Part shown: positions 48,413 to 56,741 of the stretch, piece after piece
How the letters are laid out: each line of letters starts with the position of its first letter
Position numbering within the stretch: the first letter of the stretch is position 1
DNA from: Rhodobiaceae bacterium
GTDB lineage: Bacteria > Pseudomonadota > Alphaproteobacteria > Rhizobiales > NORP267
Reading direction: 5' to 3'
DNA length: 61,768 nt
NCBI GenBank assembly: GCA_020441905.1
Contig: JAGRLG010000020.1
Location: forward strand, 1 to 61,768
Program-made: the position numbers and the translations under genes
Notes under the pieces: model-generated
The model's input: only the letters and a program-made list of their open reading frames with translations
Databases searched by the model: none
What the model was told of the DNA's origin: nothing

Positions 48413-49173
48413 GACATTTTCTCCTCTGGCGCCGCGTTCTCAAGGCCGGCGCCGCGCAGCAGCGAGGCAACGAATTGGGGAACCACGGTGCTTGCCCGGC
48501 CATAATGTGCATCATGAAACAGGTGGCTGGCCTGGGACGGCTCGAGATTAAGCTCTATACAGCGCGCCCCGGTGCGGCGGCGGGCTTCGGCGACAAAGCC
48601 CGCCGCCGGGTAGACGCTTCCGGAAGTGCCAATGGAAACAAAGAGATCGCATCGGCCCAGTTGGTCGTAGATACGGTCCATTTCGAAGGGCATTTCGCCA
48701 AACCAGACCACATGGGGGCGCAAGGAGGCGGCGTGCCCGCAGCCCGGGCACCGGCTGGCGAGTTCGACATTGCCGCGCCAGGAATGGACGCCGCCGCAGG
48801 ACAGGCAGCGTGTCTTGAGCAATTCGCCATGCATGTGAACGAGGCGCCGGGATCCGGCACGCTCGTGCAGGTCGTCGATATTCTGCGTCACCAGCAGGAA
48901 GTCGCCTGGCCACGCCGCCTCCAGGGCGGCGAGCGCGAAATGGGCCGGGTTCGGATCGACCGAGCCGCCGGCGAGGCGGGCGCGGCGCTGATTGTAGAAG
49001 GCATTGACGGCTAGGGGATCGGCGGCGAACGCTTGCGGCGTCGCGACATCCTCGATGCGGACCCTGGACCAGATGCCGCCGGCATCGCGAAAGGTATCCA
49101 GCCCGGACTCGCGCGAGATTCCGGCGCCGGTCAACAGGACAATGCTGGAGGTCGGCGGAAAGAAGTCTGTCAT
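48409..49173 (-). CDS. cobB: NAD-dependent protein deacylase, CobB/sirtuin class III
   Basis: 254 residues. GAGISRESGLDTFRD, TQNIDDLHERAG, the catalytic HMHGEL, the zinc Cys pairs CLSC and CPGC, and SIGTSGSVYPAAG are all present. FYNQRRARL gives the Tyr-x-x-Arg pair that lets class III sirtuins take succinyl or malonyl lysine. The ATG at 49173 leaves 110 bases to the divergent secreted-protein gene. Confidence 0.92.
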   Translation of the reverse strand: MTDFFPPTSSIVLLTGAGISRESGLDTFRDAGGIWSRVRIEDVATPQAFAADPLAVNAFYNQRRARLAGGSVDPNPAHFALAALEAAWPGDFLLVTQNIDDLHERAGSRRLVHMHGELLKTRCLSCGGVHSWRGNVELASRCPGCGHAASLRPHVVWFGEMPFEMDRIYDQLGRCDLFVSIGTSGSVYPAAGFVAEARRRTGARCIELNLEPSQASHLFHDAHYGRASTVVPQFVASLLRGAGLENAAPEEKMS

Positions 49174-49282
49174 GGCGGCGATCATAGGCCAGCTTGGCGC
49201 GCAGCAACATAGCAGCGGAGCCGATTGCAGGCCGGGAGCGGAGCGGCGACAATGGGCGGTGGTCAGCCCTGGAGCGAAGCCT

Positions 49283-49747
49283 ATGAAGCGGAGAGCCGCG
49301 CTTTCGATGATTTTTGTTGTGGCGGCGCTGTCTGGTCCGTCATTGACGGCGAGTAAGGCGGCCGCGCAAGGCGCAATGATGGCGCCGGCGCAGATGCGCG
49401 CCGCGCTGGAGGCGACGGCGGGGCAGTGGCTCGCCTTTCGCAACTGGGACGGCAAGCAACTGGTCTACTTCACTCATCTGGTGAGCTGGAAATGCGGTAT
49501 CGCGGAGGTCCGCTACCAGGTCAACGGGCAGGGCGGGGCCGAACATTTTCCGCTGCCGGCCTGCGATCCGCAAATGCCGTTCAATGTCGATGCCGAAAAG
49601 GATGCCATCTATCTCACCTTCGCGGCGGGAACGGTGCGCGAGATCACGGTCCAACTGACCTATGCGGACGGAAGCGAAAGCGCGGTGCGCGCCTTTGCGC
49701 CTTGCGACAATGCCGGCGACAGCGCCTGCGCCGTCGCCGTCCGATAG
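49283..49747 (+). CDS. secreted protein, unknown
   Basis: 154 residues; a signal peptide ends near ASKAAAQG. The mature part has four Cys in two likely disulfides (KCG, PACD, PCDNAGDSACA). No family recognised; it looks like a small beta-rich periplasmic domain. GGAGCGAAGCCT precedes the ATG. Divergent from the sirtuin gene. Confidence 0.65.
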   Translation: MKRRAALSMIFVVAALSGPSLTASKAAAQGAMMAPAQMRAALEATAGQWLAFRNWDGKQLVYFTHLVSWKCGIAEVRYQVNGQGGAEHFPLPACDPQMPFNVDAEKDAIYLTFAAGTVREITVQLTYADGSESAVRAFAPCDNAGDSACAVAVR

Positions 49748-49852
49748 GCAATTGGGATGCCGGCAGTGCCCGGCCCGCTTGCAAGGGCGGGCGCTTCGCG
49801 ATAGCGGTAGGCCCTTCCCGCACCTATCCGCCACGCCAAGGAAGCAAGCCAC

Positions 49853-50512
49853 ATGCCCGAACTCAAGGCCGCCATCATCCCCGTCACCCCGTTCGAGCAG
49901 AACTGCTCGCTGATCTGGGACGACGAAAGCAAGCGCGCCGCGGTGGTCGATCCTGGCGGCGACATCGAGCGCATCGAGGACGCTATCAAGGAGCTGGGGC
50001 TTAAGGTCGAGCAGATCTTCCTCACTCACGGCCATATCGATCATGCCGGCGGCGCCGCGGCGCTGAAGGAAAAGCTGGGCGTCGACGTGATCGGTCCCCA
50101 TGAGGAGGACCGTTTCCTGCTCGAGGGCCTTGCCGAGCAGGGCCGCATGTACGGGCTGACGGGCGCGCGCGACGTGACCCCGGACCGCTGGCTGAAGGAG
50201 GGCGACCAGCTGGATGTCGGCGGCATTTTGTTCGACGTCCTGCACTGCCCCGGCCACACACCCGGCCATATCGTGCTGGTCCAGAAAGATGCCAAGATCG
50301 CCATCGTCGGCGATGTGCTGTTTCGCGGCTCGATCGGGCGTACCGATTTTCCCCGCGGCGACCACGCGACGCTGATCCGTTCGATCAAGGAAAAGCTGTT
50401 CAAGCTCGGCGACGACTTCGCCTTCATTTCCGGCCATGGCCCGGCTTCGACCATAGGCCATGAAAGGGAAACCAACCCCTTCCTGGCCGAAGGAATGGCG
50501 GGGTTCCAATAG
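49853..50512 (+). CDS. MBL-fold hydrolase, glyoxalase II / YcbL-like
   Basis: 219 residues. Metal-binding motif THGHIDHAGGA, then HCPGHTPGH, VGDVLFRGSIGRTDFPRGDH and ISGHGPASTIGHE. This is the small, single-domain hydroxyacylglutathione hydrolase-like group lacking the C-terminal GloB domain, so the substrate may not be a glutathione thioester. AAGGAAGCAAGCCAC precedes the ATG. Confidence 0.88.
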   Translation: MPELKAAIIPVTPFEQNCSLIWDDESKRAAVVDPGGDIERIEDAIKELGLKVEQIFLTHGHIDHAGGAAALKEKLGVDVIGPHEEDRFLLEGLAEQGRMYGLTGARDVTPDRWLKEGDQLDVGGILFDVLHCPGHTPGHIVLVQKDAKIAIVGDVLFRGSIGRTDFPRGDHATLIRSIKEKLFKLGDDFAFISGHGPASTIGHERETNPFLAEGMAGFQ

Positions 50513-50560
50513 GCGCTGTCCATCGCCCGCGGGGCGCAGTTCCAGGACGGATATCTGGCA

Positions 50561-50596
50561 AAAAGAAAGCGCCGCCGGAAGGCATTCCGGCGGCGC
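50561..50596 (-). terminator. Rho-independent terminator after the second csp gene
   Basis: Stem of 12 bp (GCGCCGCCGGAA / TTCCGGCGGCGC, 50569-50580 and 50585-50596) with a GGCA loop, and TTTCTTTT on the minus strand at 50568-50561. It lies 26 bases past the csp stop. Confidence 0.88.
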
Positions 50597-50621
50597 CTGG
50601 TTGTAAAATCGCAAACCGGCG

Positions 50622-50834
50622 TTAGGCGAGCTGGATATTGGTCGCCTGCTTGCCGCGGCCGCGCGGATCATCCTCGATCTCGAACGTGACCTTCTGGCCA
50701 TCGTCCAGCGCGGGCAGGCCCGAACGTTCCAGAGCGGTGATGTGAACGAAGACGTCCTTGTCGCCGCCTTCCGGGGCGATAAAGCCGAAGCCGCGGGAAT
50801 GATTAAAGAATTTTACAGTGCCGTTGACGCGCAT
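50622..50834 (-). CDS. cold-shock protein, second copy
   Basis: 70 residues, single [23 protein letters not shown] and [14 protein letters not shown] carry RNP1 and RNP2; QATNIQLA ends it. Short, compact version compared with the first copy. Own terminator and a promoter 166 bases upstream give it an autonomous transcription unit. Confidence 0.93.
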   Translation of the reverse strand: MRVNGTVKFFNHSRGFGFIAPEGGDKDVFVHITALERSGLPALDDGQKVTFEIEDDPRGRGKQATNIQLA

Positions 50835-51030
50835 AAGACGTCCTTTCCTTAAGTCTTGCGTGAGTTAAGCCGGTCAAGTTTGGGCCACACGCGACAGCCC
50901 GGCGTCTTCGATTTCGGGAAAGGAAGTCAGGCCAGTCCAGGCGAGAGTTCTTGTCCGTTCTTCAGAGGCGCAGTCCACCACGGATTGCACCGGCGGCGCA
51001 TTATATGCGTAAGGGTTCACCGGTCTGCAA
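50835..51030 (-). promoter_or_regulatory. promoter and long 5' leader of the second csp gene
   Basis: A perfect TATAAT lies at 51005-51000 on the minus strand, with TTGCAG at 51030-51025 (19-base spacing). A start near 50993 would give a leader of about 160 bases, close to the length of the E. coli cspA leader, whose structure senses temperature. The remaining gap to 51229 holds no gene that I can support. Confidence 0.6.
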
Positions 51031-51229
51031 GGAAAACTTTCTTTTCCAAAATTCCACAACAAGGGATTCTATCTCGTTTTCTCGGGATATCGGGCGTTTC
51101 CTGCATCCAATTTGGCGGCAATTCGCCGCGTCATGGACTTTCGCGTGTCGCGTTTCATGGGCGCGACCGCACCCCGGCAAGGGATGCGATCGCGCGGCAC
51201 CACTATACATGAATATCGGCCGATGACAC

Positions 51230-51577
51230 CTAGCCGTTCGGCGCCCAGAATTGCTTGGGCGCATGGCGATGGTGCGGGCGGTGGCGGTAATAGCGCGGCG
51301 GCGGCGGCGCGACATAGACCGGGGCACCATAGGCCGGATAGCCGTAGGCCGGATAGCCATAGGGCTGATAGACCGGGCCCTGATAATAGCCATAGCCATA
51401 ACCGTAGGAGTTCGAATTGGCCACGGCGCCGGCGATTATGGCGCCGGCGGCAAGGCCGATGATGGCCCCGGCGACGATTTGGCCATTGCGATGGCCGGCC
51501 TCGGCTTGCGGCGCGGCGAGCGTGACAGCCAGGGCAAGCGCGCCGGCTGCCAATACGGGCTTTGCAAAGCGGTTCAT
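51230..51577 (-). CDS. Gly/Tyr-rich small surface protein
   Basis: 115 residues. A signal peptide ends near PQAEAGHR; a Gly-rich membrane segment follows (GAIIGLAAGAIIAGAVA). The rest is Tyr/Pro/Gly-rich (YGYGYGYYQG, YGYPAYGYPAYGAPVY) and His/Arg-rich (RYYRHRPHHRHAPKQFW). No family recognised; similar small tails occur in BA14K-like surface proteins of rhizobia, so an envelope role is a guess. A GGAG-like AAGGAGCC precedes the ATG. Confidence 0.6.
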   Translation of the reverse strand: MNRFAKPVLAAGALALAVTLAAPQAEAGHRNGQIVAGAIIGLAAGAIIAGAVANSNSYGYGYGYYQGPVYQPYGYPAYGYPAYGAPVYVAPPPPRYYRHRPHHRHAPKQFWAPNG

Positions 51578-51712
51578 GGGTATGGCTCCTTGTTTTCACC
51601 TGTGGCGCGGCGCTTCAGCGAAGCCCTTTTTCGGGGTTTGCCGCCATTGGGGTGAATATTGCGCCGCCCAAGCTGAACGGGGGCTGAACGATCATGCCTG
51701 GCAAATGGAGCG

Positions 51713-52198
51713 CTAATTGAGCACCTTGGGCCAATTGGCGTTGGCCTTGGCGATATTGCCCGGAATGTCCTGGCTCCACTGCTGCTGAACGCCGGCCGAA
51801 TAGTTCAGGTAGAGCTTGCCGCCGACGACCTTCCAGATCTGCGGGTCGCCCTTGGCGGTATAGCCCTGGGAAACCGCCCAGGCGCAATAGCCGCCATATT
51901 GGGGAGCATAGCGTTCCGGCGCCGCCTTGAACGCATCGCGGTTGGCGGCGGAGGCGAAGCGCCAGGTCACGCCTTGCCAACTATGGGTGAATTGGGCGGA
52001 ACCGGCGACCGGCTTGCCCTCGGTGAAATAGGCCACCGGGTCATAGCCGCCGACGGCGGTGCCGGAGAGCAGGCCGGTATAGATCTGTGCTTTTGCGGCA
52101 AGCGCCGGCGGCGGAAAAGCAAGTGCGGTACCGATAGCCGGCAGCAGCAGGGCCAGCAGCACGGCGCGGCGGGAAAGACCGGGATACAGTTTGGGCAT
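51713..52198 (-). CDS. YHS domain secreted protein
   Basis: 161 residues, signal peptide ending near AALAAKAQ, then a YHS-like domain (AVGGYDPVAYFTEGKPVAGS, YGGYCAWAVSQGYTAKGDP) with the conserved YDP, Cys and Trp. YHS domains bind copper or other metals. GGAGGGAT precedes the ATG at 52198. Confidence 0.85.
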   Translation of the reverse strand: MPKLYPGLSRRAVLLALLLPAIGTALAFPPPALAAKAQIYTGLLSGTAVGGYDPVAYFTEGKPVAGSAQFTHSWQGVTWRFASAANRDAFKAAPERYAPQYGGYCAWAVSQGYTAKGDPQIWKVVGGKLYLNYSAGVQQQWSQDIPGNIAKANANWPKVLN

Positions 52199-52346
52199 GA
52201 CGAAATCCCTCCTTTGCTTGTCAGCGCTACGGCATCGCAATGTGAAGAGCGAAGCGCTGACAGGCGAGGCAAAATTTCGTGACGGATGCGTGATCCACGC
52301 GCCAAGCGGCACTTCGGCTGGCGGCGATTTCGCGCCGCCGGCGGAG

Positions 52347-52829
52347 CTATTTCAGGGTCAATGTGCCCTGCCAGGAAATGGCTAGCCGCCCGTCGGCGGT
52401 GGCGGCCAGTTCGGCGGTGACGCCGGAGCCGGTGACACCGTCATATTTGCCGGTGCCGGCGATCGCGCCCCATTGGCGGTCGTCGCCGCGATTGTGATAC
52501 CACAGCCACCACACATCGCCGTCGCGGTCGACCATGGTGCAGGAGCCGGCGCCTTCCATCATCTTGCCCTGGTCGTCGGCGATCGAGCCGCCGGAACAAT
52601 CCTGCGCCGTGAGGTGCAGCGGATGGTTCGGGTCGTCGGCGAGAACGATGCCCTTGAGGATGGCCTGGTTGATCAGGCTGCCGCCGGGCAGGGCATCGGA
52701 TGACAGCGGCGTCAGCGTATAGACGACATTTCCCGAACCGGCGATCTCCCCGCCGGCAGCGAAAGGAACGGCGCCGATCCATACGATGGCGGCAAGGCAA
52801 GCTGGTCTGGCAATTGAAACTGCGGGCAT
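52347..52829 (-). CDS. secreted protein, unknown
   Basis: 160 residues: signal peptide (LAAIVWIGAVPFAAGGEI) and a beta-rich domain with two Cys (DCSGG, GSCTMVDRDGDVWWLWYHN). The GTGKYDGVTGSGV segment occurs in allene-oxide-cyclase-like or similar barrels of unknown bacterial proteins. No function assigned. The ATG at 52829 has GGAGG upstream. Confidence 0.65.
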   Translation of the reverse strand: MPAVSIARPACLAAIVWIGAVPFAAGGEIAGSGNVVYTLTPLSSDALPGGSLINQAILKGIVLADDPNHPLHLTAQDCSGGSIADDQGKMMEGAGSCTMVDRDGDVWWLWYHNRGDDRQWGAIAGTGKYDGVTGSGVTAELAATADGRLAISWQGTLTLK

Positions 52830-52937
52830 GACCCCATCCTCCCTGGATGATTGGGTGCCCCCCGAACCCCTTCAGACTAGCACCGGCGGGCTGCGCGGCA
52901 AACCGAACAGCCGTGCCGCCGCCTCGAAACCGCCCTG

Positions 52938-54704
52938 CTAGCGGCTGACCAGCGGCGTGATGCGGCGCAGCGTGACCCGGCGGTTGAGCTGCTCGGGGCC
53001 TTCGGTGAGCACCTTGAGAAACTCCTCGCCATAGCCGGCAGTGACCAGATTGCGCTCGGGGATGCCATAGGCATCGACCAGGGCATATTTCACCGACAGG
53101 GCACGGGCCTCCGAAAGCTGGAGATTGTAGATCTCCGAGCCCGGCGCGTCGGTGTGGCCCTCAAGGAGGAAGATCTCATTGGGACGTTCGTTGATGATGC
53201 GCAGGATGGCATCCGCAAGAAAATCGAGGCGGCCGAGCTGGGCATCGGGCACATAGGCCGAGTTGAAGCCGAAGGTGATGGTGTCGAGATCGATGCGCGG
53301 CATCCAGGCGCGCAGGCGCTCGGACCGCATTACTTCCTCGATGCCGTAGCGGCGCCGGCCGATATCGAACACCGGCGGCGCGCTCAGGGTCTGGTAGAGC
53401 AGTGCCGGCGGCGCATAGCGGCTATCCACGACATAGCGGTTGAGCGGCAGCGCCATGCCGATGGGCGAGCGGATGACGATGCGCGGCGCAAGGCCGGTGG
53501 GGCCGGTAGGGCGCGGCGGCGGGGCGAAACGGCGGTCGGGAGCAAAGCGCGGATCGCGGCTCTCTATCCCGCGCAGATAGGTCTCATAGGGAATGAAGCG
53601 GCGCTCCAACTCGTTGTCTCCGGCGCGCTCGATGGCGCGGCGGCGCTCAAAGACGCGGCCGCCCGGCCCGGTGGTGCGGGTGGAGATGACCTTGACGCCG
53701 TCGCGCCCGATCGAGATCTGGGTTTCGATGCGCTGGCCCTCATCGGTGCGGAAGGTCTGGCTGCGGACCTCGGTGCCGCCCTGGCGGGTCACGGTTTCAC
53801 GGCCCACCGGCGCCAACTCGCGGATTTCAGGCAACGGGGCCGGAGCGCCAGCCGGCGCCCGACCCTGGGCGGCGGCGGGAGGCTGGACCTGTGCCGGTCC
53901 CTGGGCTGGTCCCTGGGCCGGGCCGGGGAAAGGCTGGGACGGCTGGGCCGGCTGCTGGCGTTCCAGCGCCTGCTCGCGCTGGAGACGGCGCTGCTGGCGG
54001 CGCAGCATGCGCTGCTCGTCAACCGCCCTTTCGGCGGCTGTTGGCGCGGCAGGCCGAGCCTGGGGCTGGAATTGCGGCTGAACCTGAACCGGGGCCTGGG
54101 GCTGAGCCTGAACCGGGGCCTGAACCGGGGGCTGAACCTGGGGCTGCGCCTGAACCGGGGCCTGCGTCGGTGCCGGCTGGGCAGGCTGGGGGGCGGGCTG
54201 GCCGAATTGGCCGCTTGGGCCGCTGGGTCCGCCCCGACGCCCGCGCGGGCCCTCGCCAACGCCATCCGGCATCTGGCCGGGGATCTGGCCGGGCGCGGCG
54301 CGCAGCGGCGGCTGAACCTGCGGGGGCACGACCTGCTGGATCTGGGGTGCCGGCGGCTGGGCCTGCTTTTCAACCGGCTGTTCCACTGGCTTTTCGGCAG
54401 GCTTTTCCTCCACCTTGGCGGCGGGCTCGGCGGGGGCGGGTTCGACCCCCTTGGCGCCTTCCGCAGGCGCCGCTTCGTTTTCGCTGGCAGCGGGTTTTCC
54501 GGCGTCCTGATTTTCGCCGCCGGGTCCGCGCAGGCCCTGGCGCGGGCCGCGCTCGCCGGGTTGCTCATAGCCGCCCTTGCCGCCCTCGGCCTGGGCCAGC
54601 AGGGCGCCGGCTGAGGCGGCCGGCGCGCCCGCCAGCCACAGCCCGGCGGCGAGGGCGGAGGCGAGGGCAAGCGAAGTGCAGGCGGCAGGCTTGAAGGCGG
54701 TCAT
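52938..54704 (-). CDS. OmpA-family protein with long Pro/Gln/Ala-rich spacer
   Basis: 588 residues. Signal peptide to about 30; a 210-residue Pro/Gln/Ala-rich region with QAPVQAQPQ-type repeats; a basic Arg/Gln stretch (RMLRRQQRRLQREQALERQQ); a middle domain of about 200 residues; and a C-terminal OmpA-like domain (LEGHTDAPGSEIYNLQLSEA, then RALSV) that binds peptidoglycan. Start at 54704, where TGGAG is five bases upstream; the ATG at 54716 is less likely. The layout fits a surface anchor with a flexible spacer. Confidence 0.85.
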   Translation of the reverse strand: MTAFKPAACTSLALASALAAGLWLAGAPAASAGALLAQAEGGKGGYEQPGERGPRQGLRGPGGENQDAGKPAASENEAAPAEGAKGVEPAPAEPAAKVEEKPAEKPVEQPVEKQAQPPAPQIQQVVPPQVQPPLRAAPGQIPGQMPDGVGEGPRGRRGGPSGPSGQFGQPAPQPAQPAPTQAPVQAQPQVQPPVQAPVQAQPQAPVQVQPQFQPQARPAAPTAAERAVDEQRMLRRQQRRLQREQALERQQPAQPSQPFPGPAQGPAQGPAQVQPPAAAQGRAPAGAPAPLPEIRELAPVGRETVTRQGGTEVRSQTFRTDEGQRIETQISIGRDGVKVISTRTTGPGGRVFERRRAIERAGDNELERRFIPYETYLRGIESRDPRFAPDRRFAPPPRPTGPTGLAPRIVIRSPIGMALPLNRYVVDSRYAPPALLYQTLSAPPVFDIGRRRYGIEEVMRSERLRAWMPRIDLDTITFGFNSAYVPDAQLGRLDFLADAILRIINERPNEIFLLEGHTDAPGSEIYNLQLSEARALSVKYALVDAYGIPERNLVTAGYGEEFLKVLTEGPEQLNRRVTLRRITPLVSR

Positions 54705-54831
54705 GGCATTCTCCACTGGGGGCCGGTCTTGCCGGCGCCGGATGGCGAATCCATGCCGTTGTTTCGCGTCAAAATCGTGGCGGGGATGCGGCCGCGCCGC
54801 GGCGCGCGAAAAAATCTTCCGCCCTTGGCCC

Positions 54832-55389
54832 TCAGCCGGCCTTGGCCGCCTTCAGCGCCGCCATTTCGGCGCGGTATTCCTGCGCCAGGCGGGCATATTC
54901 GGACGTCGAGAAGTCGTTGCCCGCCGCCGCTTCTTCCGGCAATTCGCGCTTGAAGCGGGCCGGGGCGCCGGCGATCAGCGATTTTTCGCCGAACTCCTGG
55001 CCGCCGGTGACGATGGATCCGGCGCCGACGATGGAGCGGGCGCCGATCTTGCACAGCGGCAGGATGACGGCGTTCATGCCGATGAGCGAGCGCTCGCAGA
55101 TCTCGCTGCCCTCGATCACCGCGCCATGGCCGACGGTGACATTGTCATGGAGCACGGTGGGGTGGGAGGAGTTTTCGGTGTGGTAAACATGGAGCACGGC
55201 GTTGTCCTGCACCGAGCATTTGGCGCCGACGCGGATGGCGCCATAGTCGCCGCGCAGCACGGTGCCGAACCAGATGCTGGAGCCGGGGCCGATCTCGACA
55301 TCGCCGATGATGGTGGCGGTGGGGGCGATGAAGCAGTCATCGGCAATCTTCGGCCATTTGCCCTTGAAGGGAAGTATCAATCCGCTCAT
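54832..55389 (-). CDS. gamma-carbonic anhydrase family protein
   Basis: 185 residues, left-handed beta-helix of hexapeptide repeats (IGDVEIGPGSSIWFGTVLRG, NVTVGHGAVIEGSEI). His residues of HVYH and GHGA lie at metal positions. A C-terminal helix follows (SEYARLAQEYRAEMAALKAA). May or may not have anhydrase activity; YrdA-type is likely. An ATG at 55419 is possible, but 55389 (MSGLILPFKGK) is the family start. Confidence 0.9.
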   Translation of the reverse strand: MSGLILPFKGKWPKIADDCFIAPTATIIGDVEIGPGSSIWFGTVLRGDYGAIRVGAKCSVQDNAVLHVYHTENSSHPTVLHDNVTVGHGAVIEGSEICERSLIGMNAVILPLCKIGARSIVGAGSIVTGGQEFGEKSLIAGAPARFKRELPEEAAAGNDFSTSEYARLAQEYRAEMAALKAAKAG

Positions 55390-55521
55390 CGCTCGCTCAC
55401 TTGACCTTGTTGACAACAATGCCGCCCGCGCGGGGCCTTGGCTGCCTTCGACATATCAGGTTATGGCGAGGCGGCAAATCGCGCGGGCGGCTTATTTCAA
55501 AGTGCAATGCCTCTTTGCGCC

Positions 55522-55971
55522 CTATTTCGGCTTGCACTCATTGCACACCTTGCCGGAATTGACCGGGGCGGTGTTGATGCATTTGCAGCACGGGCCGCAG
55601 TCGGAATTCTGGGTGCACTGGCCGCAAAAGGCCATGGCCTTGCTCGACCAGGCGGCGACGGGAATGGAAAAGGCGGCGCCGATGGCGGCGGCGCGCAGGG
55701 CAAAGCCCAGTGCCTCGCGGCGGCCGGCATGGTTTTCCTTCATATGGGCGCGGGCGGTGAAGGCAGCGACGTGGGCGAGCCAAAGCGCGCCGAGGCCCAG
55801 CGCGGCAAGCCCGGCGAGCGCGGTGAAAACGGCGGGAAGCGCGGCCCAGACGGCAAAGGCGAACATGGCGCAGGCGGCCAGCGCGGCGATCAGCGCCTGG
55901 CGCATGCAGGTGGCGCAGCGGCCAAGGCTTTCGCCAAAATAACTCCGTGTTCTGGAAATGAATTCTGACAT
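55522..55971 (-). CDS. Cys-rich membrane protein, unknown
   Basis: 149 residues. N-terminal CATC pair (Cys19, Cys22), three hydrophobic helices (about 25-70 and 92-110), then a Cys-rich tail: CGQCTQNSDCGPCCKC and CNEC, that is Cys at 116, 119, 125, 128, 129, 131, 143, 146. This could bind metal or form disulfides outside. Start ATG at 55971 has AAGGGGG upstream. No family recognised. Confidence 0.6.
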   Translation of the reverse strand: MSEFISRTRSYFGESLGRCATCMRQALIAALAACAMFAFAVWAALPAVFTALAGLAALGLGALWLAHVAAFTARAHMKENHAGRREALGFALRAAAIGAAFSIPVAAWSSKAMAFCGQCTQNSDCGPCCKCINTAPVNSGKVCNECKPK

Positions 55972-56521
55972 GACATACCCCCTTGATCTTTGTTTCAAAT
56001 ATGCTCGAAGCGCCCCCTCACAGCGCGCCCGAACTTCAACTTTAGCCCGCTGCCACCCGCCGCGCCACATTGGCGGGCGCGACGGCCGCGCCGCCAACCC
56101 AACCTGAAGCCGTCCAACCAGGCGCGCCAAAGCCTGCCGCGGCGCGGCAAGCGTCCGGGGTTTGGCCTGGTCCTTCGTGCCCCGGAAAGGCTCGGGGCGG
56201 CGCGGGCGGAAAGGCACCGCTGCTTCGTTTGTGTTGTCGCGGCGCATTACCGCCCGCGCGCGGCATTTTTGGCTTGCGGCTGGTGTCTGTAACGCGCCCA
56301 GCCTTCCACAAGGCCGAGAAGCCAGGCCGCGGCACGAGGCGGCGGCGGGCAACCCGGCGCAAGGGAAAGCGCCTTGCAGCGCGCATGGCGGTCGATAGTG
56401 CCGCCATCCCTTAGCTCTACGCACACGCCCCCGGGAGGCCGGGTCCGTTAGCCCAACCGCGCGGGAACCGCGCCCCTCCCCGGCTGCCAGGCGGACTAGC
56501 CACGCCTGCCCCGATGAGCGA

Positions 56522-56576
56522 GGGGATGGGAGGGAGGGTAAGGGAAGGTGAGGGAGTGGGGATAAGTCTGGGGGGG
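56522..56576 (+). other. G-rich tract, potential G-quadruplex
   Basis: Six or more runs of three or more G with loops of 1-10 bases: at 56522-25, 56528-30, 56532-34, 56536-38, 56542-44, 56552-54, 56558-61 and 56570-76. It satisfies the usual G4 pattern several times over. Confidence 0.6.
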
Positions 56577-56608
56577 TGCCGTTTCTCTACCGAATGGACG
56601 GTCAGTAT

Positions 56609-56636
56609 CTGGATCCCGGCCTACGCCGGGATGACG
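56609..56636 (+). repeat. palindromic repeat, copy A
   Basis: CTGGATCCCGGCCTACGCCG followed by GGATGACG. The inner ATCCCGGC / GCCGGGAT arms form an 8-bp hairpin with a CTAC loop. Plus orientation. Pairs with copy B in opposite orientation. Confidence 0.8.
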
Positions 56637-56700
56637 GCGGACGGGGTGACCGCAGCAAGAACCTCGAGGTTGCGAATCTGGGGCGCAGGTGTCCCCAACT

Positions 56701-56728
56701 CGTCATTCCGGCGAAGGCCGGAATCCAG
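56701..56728 (-). repeat. palindromic repeat, copy B
   Basis: Reverse orientation relative to copies A and C. On the minus strand it reads CTGGATTCCGGCCTTCGCCG then GAATGACG, and the match to copy C runs on through AGTTGGG (to 56694). The T-A change in the stem is compensated on both arms, so hairpin pairing is kept. Ends 13 bases before the GIY-YIG start. Confidence 0.85.
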
Positions 56729-56741
56729 TACGGTCTTGGCC

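Larger units (their letters stand above)
55972..56741. other. 770-base gene-free region
   Basis: Very GC-rich up to about 56520, with no start/ribosome-site pair that stands out on either strand. Long open frames here are a base-composition effect. I looked for features of RNase P RNA, tmRNA, SRP RNA and tRNA and recognised none. From 56522 it becomes purine-rich on the plus strand, then holds two palindromic repeats (56609-56636, 56701-56728). Confidence 0.6.

Noticed and set aside
53154..54614. 486-residue open frame antisense to the OmpA-like gene
   Set aside because: Low-complexity Gly/Leu/Arg product produced by the Pro/Gln-rich codons of the real gene; no start signal.
55972..56424. 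upstream extension of the Cys-rich membrane protein to 300 residues
   Set aside because: The added part is Arg/Ala/Pro-rich without structure, and AAGGGGG precedes the ATG at 55971.
56041..56520. possible RNase P RNA, tmRNA, 6S or SRP RNA in the gene-free region
   Set aside because: None of the conserved sequence blocks of these RNAs was found on either strand.
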